Position numbers and translations under genes: made by a program
Source of the DNA: Auanema rhodensis
Lineage: Eukaryota > Nematoda > Chromadorea > Rhabditida > Rhabditidae
Direction: 5' to 3'
Assembly (NCBI GenBank): GCA_964057225.1
Contig: OZ059895.1
Span: 19,788,688-19,852,687 of the forward strand
Length of the DNA: 64,000 nucleotides
Notes under the pieces: model-generated
What the model saw: the letters and a program-made list of their open reading frames with translations, nothing else
What the model was told of the DNA's origin: nothing
Database searches by the model: none
Shown here: piece after piece, positions 61,776 to 64,000 of the stretch
Numbering within the stretch: position 1 is the first letter of the stretch
Layout of the letters: each line of letters starts with the position of its first letter

Positions 61776-64000
61776 GATATCAACTGATATAAGTTCACAC
61801 TTATATCCTCGATTTTCACCCTGAAGAATTAATTTTTTCGTTGAATAACATTGTCCATCGTCTTTGCCTTGAAAAAAAAAATCTGAAAACAACTACTTTT
61901 TGCTAAATTATTTTGAAATTTTTCGAAAAAATTTTTGTCAAAATGTTTTTGGAAGCAATGTTGAGTGTACATGGAAACTCAACATACACTAATGCATCAT
62001 TTTTCAAACGATCATAACTAATTTTTGTATCAAGCGTTTCTCAATGTAGTATAGTGCATTCGATGCGGATTTTTAAGCTGCGTCGATCTGTGTTATCAGA
62101 TTTGCGCTAGCTTAAAAATGCACCGAGATATCAACTGATATAAGTTCACACTTAGATCCTCGATTTTCACCCTGAAGAATTAATTTTTTCGTTGAATAAC
62201 AATGTCCATCGTCTTTGCCTTGAAAAAAGGAATCTAAAAACATCTACTTTTTGCTAAATTATTTTGAAATTTTTCGAAAAAATTTTTGTCAAAATGTTTT
62301 TGGAAGCAATGTTGAGTGTACATGGAAACTCAACATACACTAATGCATCATTTTTCAAACGATCATAACTAATTTCTGTATTGAGCGTTTCTCAATGTAG
62401 TATAGTGCATTCGATGCGGATTTTTAAGCTGCGTCGATCTGTGTTTTCAGATTTACGCTAGCTTAAAAATGCACCGAGATATCAACTGAAATAAGTTCAC
62501 ACTTAGATCCTCGATTTTCACCCTGAAGAATTAATTTTTTCGTTGAATAACATTGTCCATCGTTTTTGCCTTGAAAGAAAGAATCTGAAAACATCTACTT
62601 TTTGCTAAATTATTTTGAAATTTTTCGAAAAAATTTTTGTCAAAATGTTTTTGGAAGCAATGTTGAGTGTACATGGAAACTCAACATACACTAATGCATC
62701 ATTTTTCAAACGATCATAACTAATTTTTGTATTGAACGTTTCTCAATGTAGTATAGTGCATTCGATGCGGATTTTTAAGCTGCGTCGATCTGTGTTATCA
62801 GATTTGCGCTAGCTTAAAAATGCACCGAGATATCAACTGATATAAGTTCACACTTAGATCCTCGATTTTCACCCTGAAGAATTAAATTTTTCGTTGAATA
62901 ACAATGTCCATCGTCTTTGCCTTGAAAAAAGGAATCTAAAAACATCTACTTTTTGCTAAATTATTTTGAAATTTTTCGAAAAAATTTTTGTCAAAATGTT
63001 TTTGGAAGCAATGTTGAGTGTACATGGAAACTCAACATACACTAATGCATCATTTTTCAAACGATCATAACTAATTTCTGTATTGAGCGTTTCTCAATGT
63101 AGTATAGTGCATTCGATGCGGATTTTTAAGCTGCGTCGATCTGTGTTTTCAGATTTACGCTAGCTTAAAAATGCACCGAGATATCAACTGAAATAAGTTC
63201 ACACTTAGATCCTCGATTTTCACCCTGAAAAATTAATTTTTTCGTTGAATAACATTGTCCATCGTTTTTGCCTTGAAAGAAAGAATCTGAAAACATCTAC
63301 TTTCTGCTAAATTATTTTGAAATTTTTCGAAAAAATTTTTGTCAAAATGTTTTTGGAAGCAATGTTGAGTGTACATGGAAACTCAACATACACTAATGCA
63401 TCATTTTTCAAACGATCATAACTAATTTTTGTATTGAGCGTTTCTCAATGTAGTATAGTGCATTCGATGCGGATTTTTAAGCTGCGTCGATCTGTGTTAT
63501 CAGATTTGCGCTAGCTTAAAAATGCACCGAGATATCAACTGATATAAGTTCACACTTAGATCCTCGATTTTCACCCTGAAGAATTAATTTTTTCGTTGAA
63601 TAACAATGTCCATCGTCTTTGCCTTGAAAAAAGGAATCTAAAAACATCTACTTTTTGCTAAATTATTTTGAAATTTTTCGAAAAAATTTTTGTCAAAATG
63701 TTTTTGGAAGCAATGTTGAGTGTACATGGAAACTCAACATACACTAATGCATCATTTTTCAAACGATCATAACTAATTTCTGTATTGAGCGTTTTTCAAT
63801 GTAGTATAGTGCATTCGATGCGGATTTTTAAGCTGCGTCGATCTGTGTTTTCAGATTTACGCTAGCTTAAAAATGCACCGAGATATCAACTGAAATAAGT
63901 TCACACTTAGATCCTCGATTTTCACCCTGAAGAATTAATTTTTTCGTTGAATAACATTGTCCATCGTTTTTGCCTTGAAAGAAAGAATCTGAAAACATCT
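61776..64000 (+). repeat. Right-end units, the last truncated by the window edge
   Basis: The unit at 61776 repeats the type at 57564, and the next (62127) resembles that at 57915 without the GATCTTTG change. The unit at 62478 resembles 58617 without CATCAG. Those at 62829 and 63180 carry private changes (TTAAATTTTTCG and CCTGAAAAATTA). The unit beginning at 63882 is cut at its base 119 by the end of the window. The array clearly continues beyond it. Confidence 0.9.

Larger units (their letters stand above)
1..64000. repeat. Satellite DNA array, 351-bp unit, 182 full copies plus a partial copy
   Basis: The same 351-bp unit repeats head to tail from the first base to the last, always in one orientation. 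The GATATC that I use as unit start recurs at 1, 352, 703 and so on to 63882. Only three units alter the register: 27028-27377 and 31590-31939 lack one base each, and 35450-35801 has one extra A. The unit is AT-rich (111 G+C of 351 in the first copy) and keeps 12 CpG dinucleotides, so CpG is not depleted. No unique sequence, transposon, microsatellite or gene interrupts the array, and neither edge of the array lies in the window. Length (about two nucleosomes), base composition and higher-order order are typical of (peri)centromeric satellites; that location is inference. I do not recognise the family. Confidence 0.99.

Noticed and set aside
1-64000. CRISPR array
   Set aside because: The sequence is periodic, but the whole 351-bp unit repeats; there are no short repeats separated by unique spacers and no cas genes.
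1-64000. Transposon or retroelement origin of the unit
   Set aside because: No unit has terminal inverted repeats at its ends with flanking target duplications, a poly-A tail, a long terminal repeat, or coding remains. The internal dyads are short and not at a natural element boundary. A short non-autonomous element as ancestor cannot be excluded without a database search.
1-64000. Tandem rRNA, 5S, histone or snRNA gene cluster
   Set aside because: The unit is AT-rich and lacks recognisable rRNA, tRNA box A/box B or snRNA sequence, and no open frame of gene length is present.
1-64000. Telomeric or subtelomeric repeats
   Set aside because: I found no TTAGG, TTAGGG or related short repeat runs anywhere in the window.
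1-64000. Identification with the known Tribolium castaneum 360-bp satellite or another named family
   Set aside because: The unit length is similar, but I cannot confirm sequence identity from memory. A BLAST or Dfam/RepBase search of one unit would decide; high identity over most of the unit would support it, and no hit would make this a new family.

Overview
The whole 64 kb window is one uninterrupted block of tandemly repeated satellite DNA. I see no gene, RNA gene, mobile element, CRISPR array or unique sequence in it. The repeat unit is 351 bp, about 32% G+C (111 of 351 bases in the first unit), and all units are in the same orientation. The window holds 182 complete units and a final partial unit of 119 bp. 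Numbering each unit from its GATATC, unit k starts at 1+351(k-1) for k=1-78; subtract 1 for k=79-91, 2 for k=92-102, and 1 again for k=103-183. Only three units change the register: unit 78 (350 bp), unit 91 (350 bp) and unit 102 (352 bp).

The sequence points to a eukaryotic chromosome, in (peri)centromeric or other constitutive heterochromatin. Long single-family arrays of AT-rich units of about two nucleosome lengths are common in insects, and CpG is not depleted (12 in the first unit), which fits a lightly methylated genome. Insect, perhaps beetle, is a guess from general character; I do not recognise the family and cannot name a species.

The information lies in how unit variants are ordered. 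From left to right: a 3-unit higher-order repeat (HOR; 1-4563); a mixed stretch (4564-8424); a 12-unit, 4212-bp HOR in three copies (8425-21060); nearly identical simple units (21061-23166); a divergent subfamily as a 3-unit HOR in two copies (23167-25272) followed by a duplicated pair of units (25273-25974); a new subfamily with partial 3-unit order (25975-30887); then, to the right end, a heterogeneous domain of interleaved unit types containing local HORs of 7 units (32993-37907), 2 units (39663-41066), 3 units (47385-54053), 4 units (54054-56861) and 7 units (56862-61775).

Each unit carries several dyad symmetries (unit positions 11-32, 144-155, 183-210, 294-344) and a stretch (about 162-224) that is almost invariant across all copies. 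Several junction units are chimeras of two types, the expected trace of unequal crossing-over or gene conversion. The short minus-strand reading frames that recur once per unit are by-products of the repeat and not genes.
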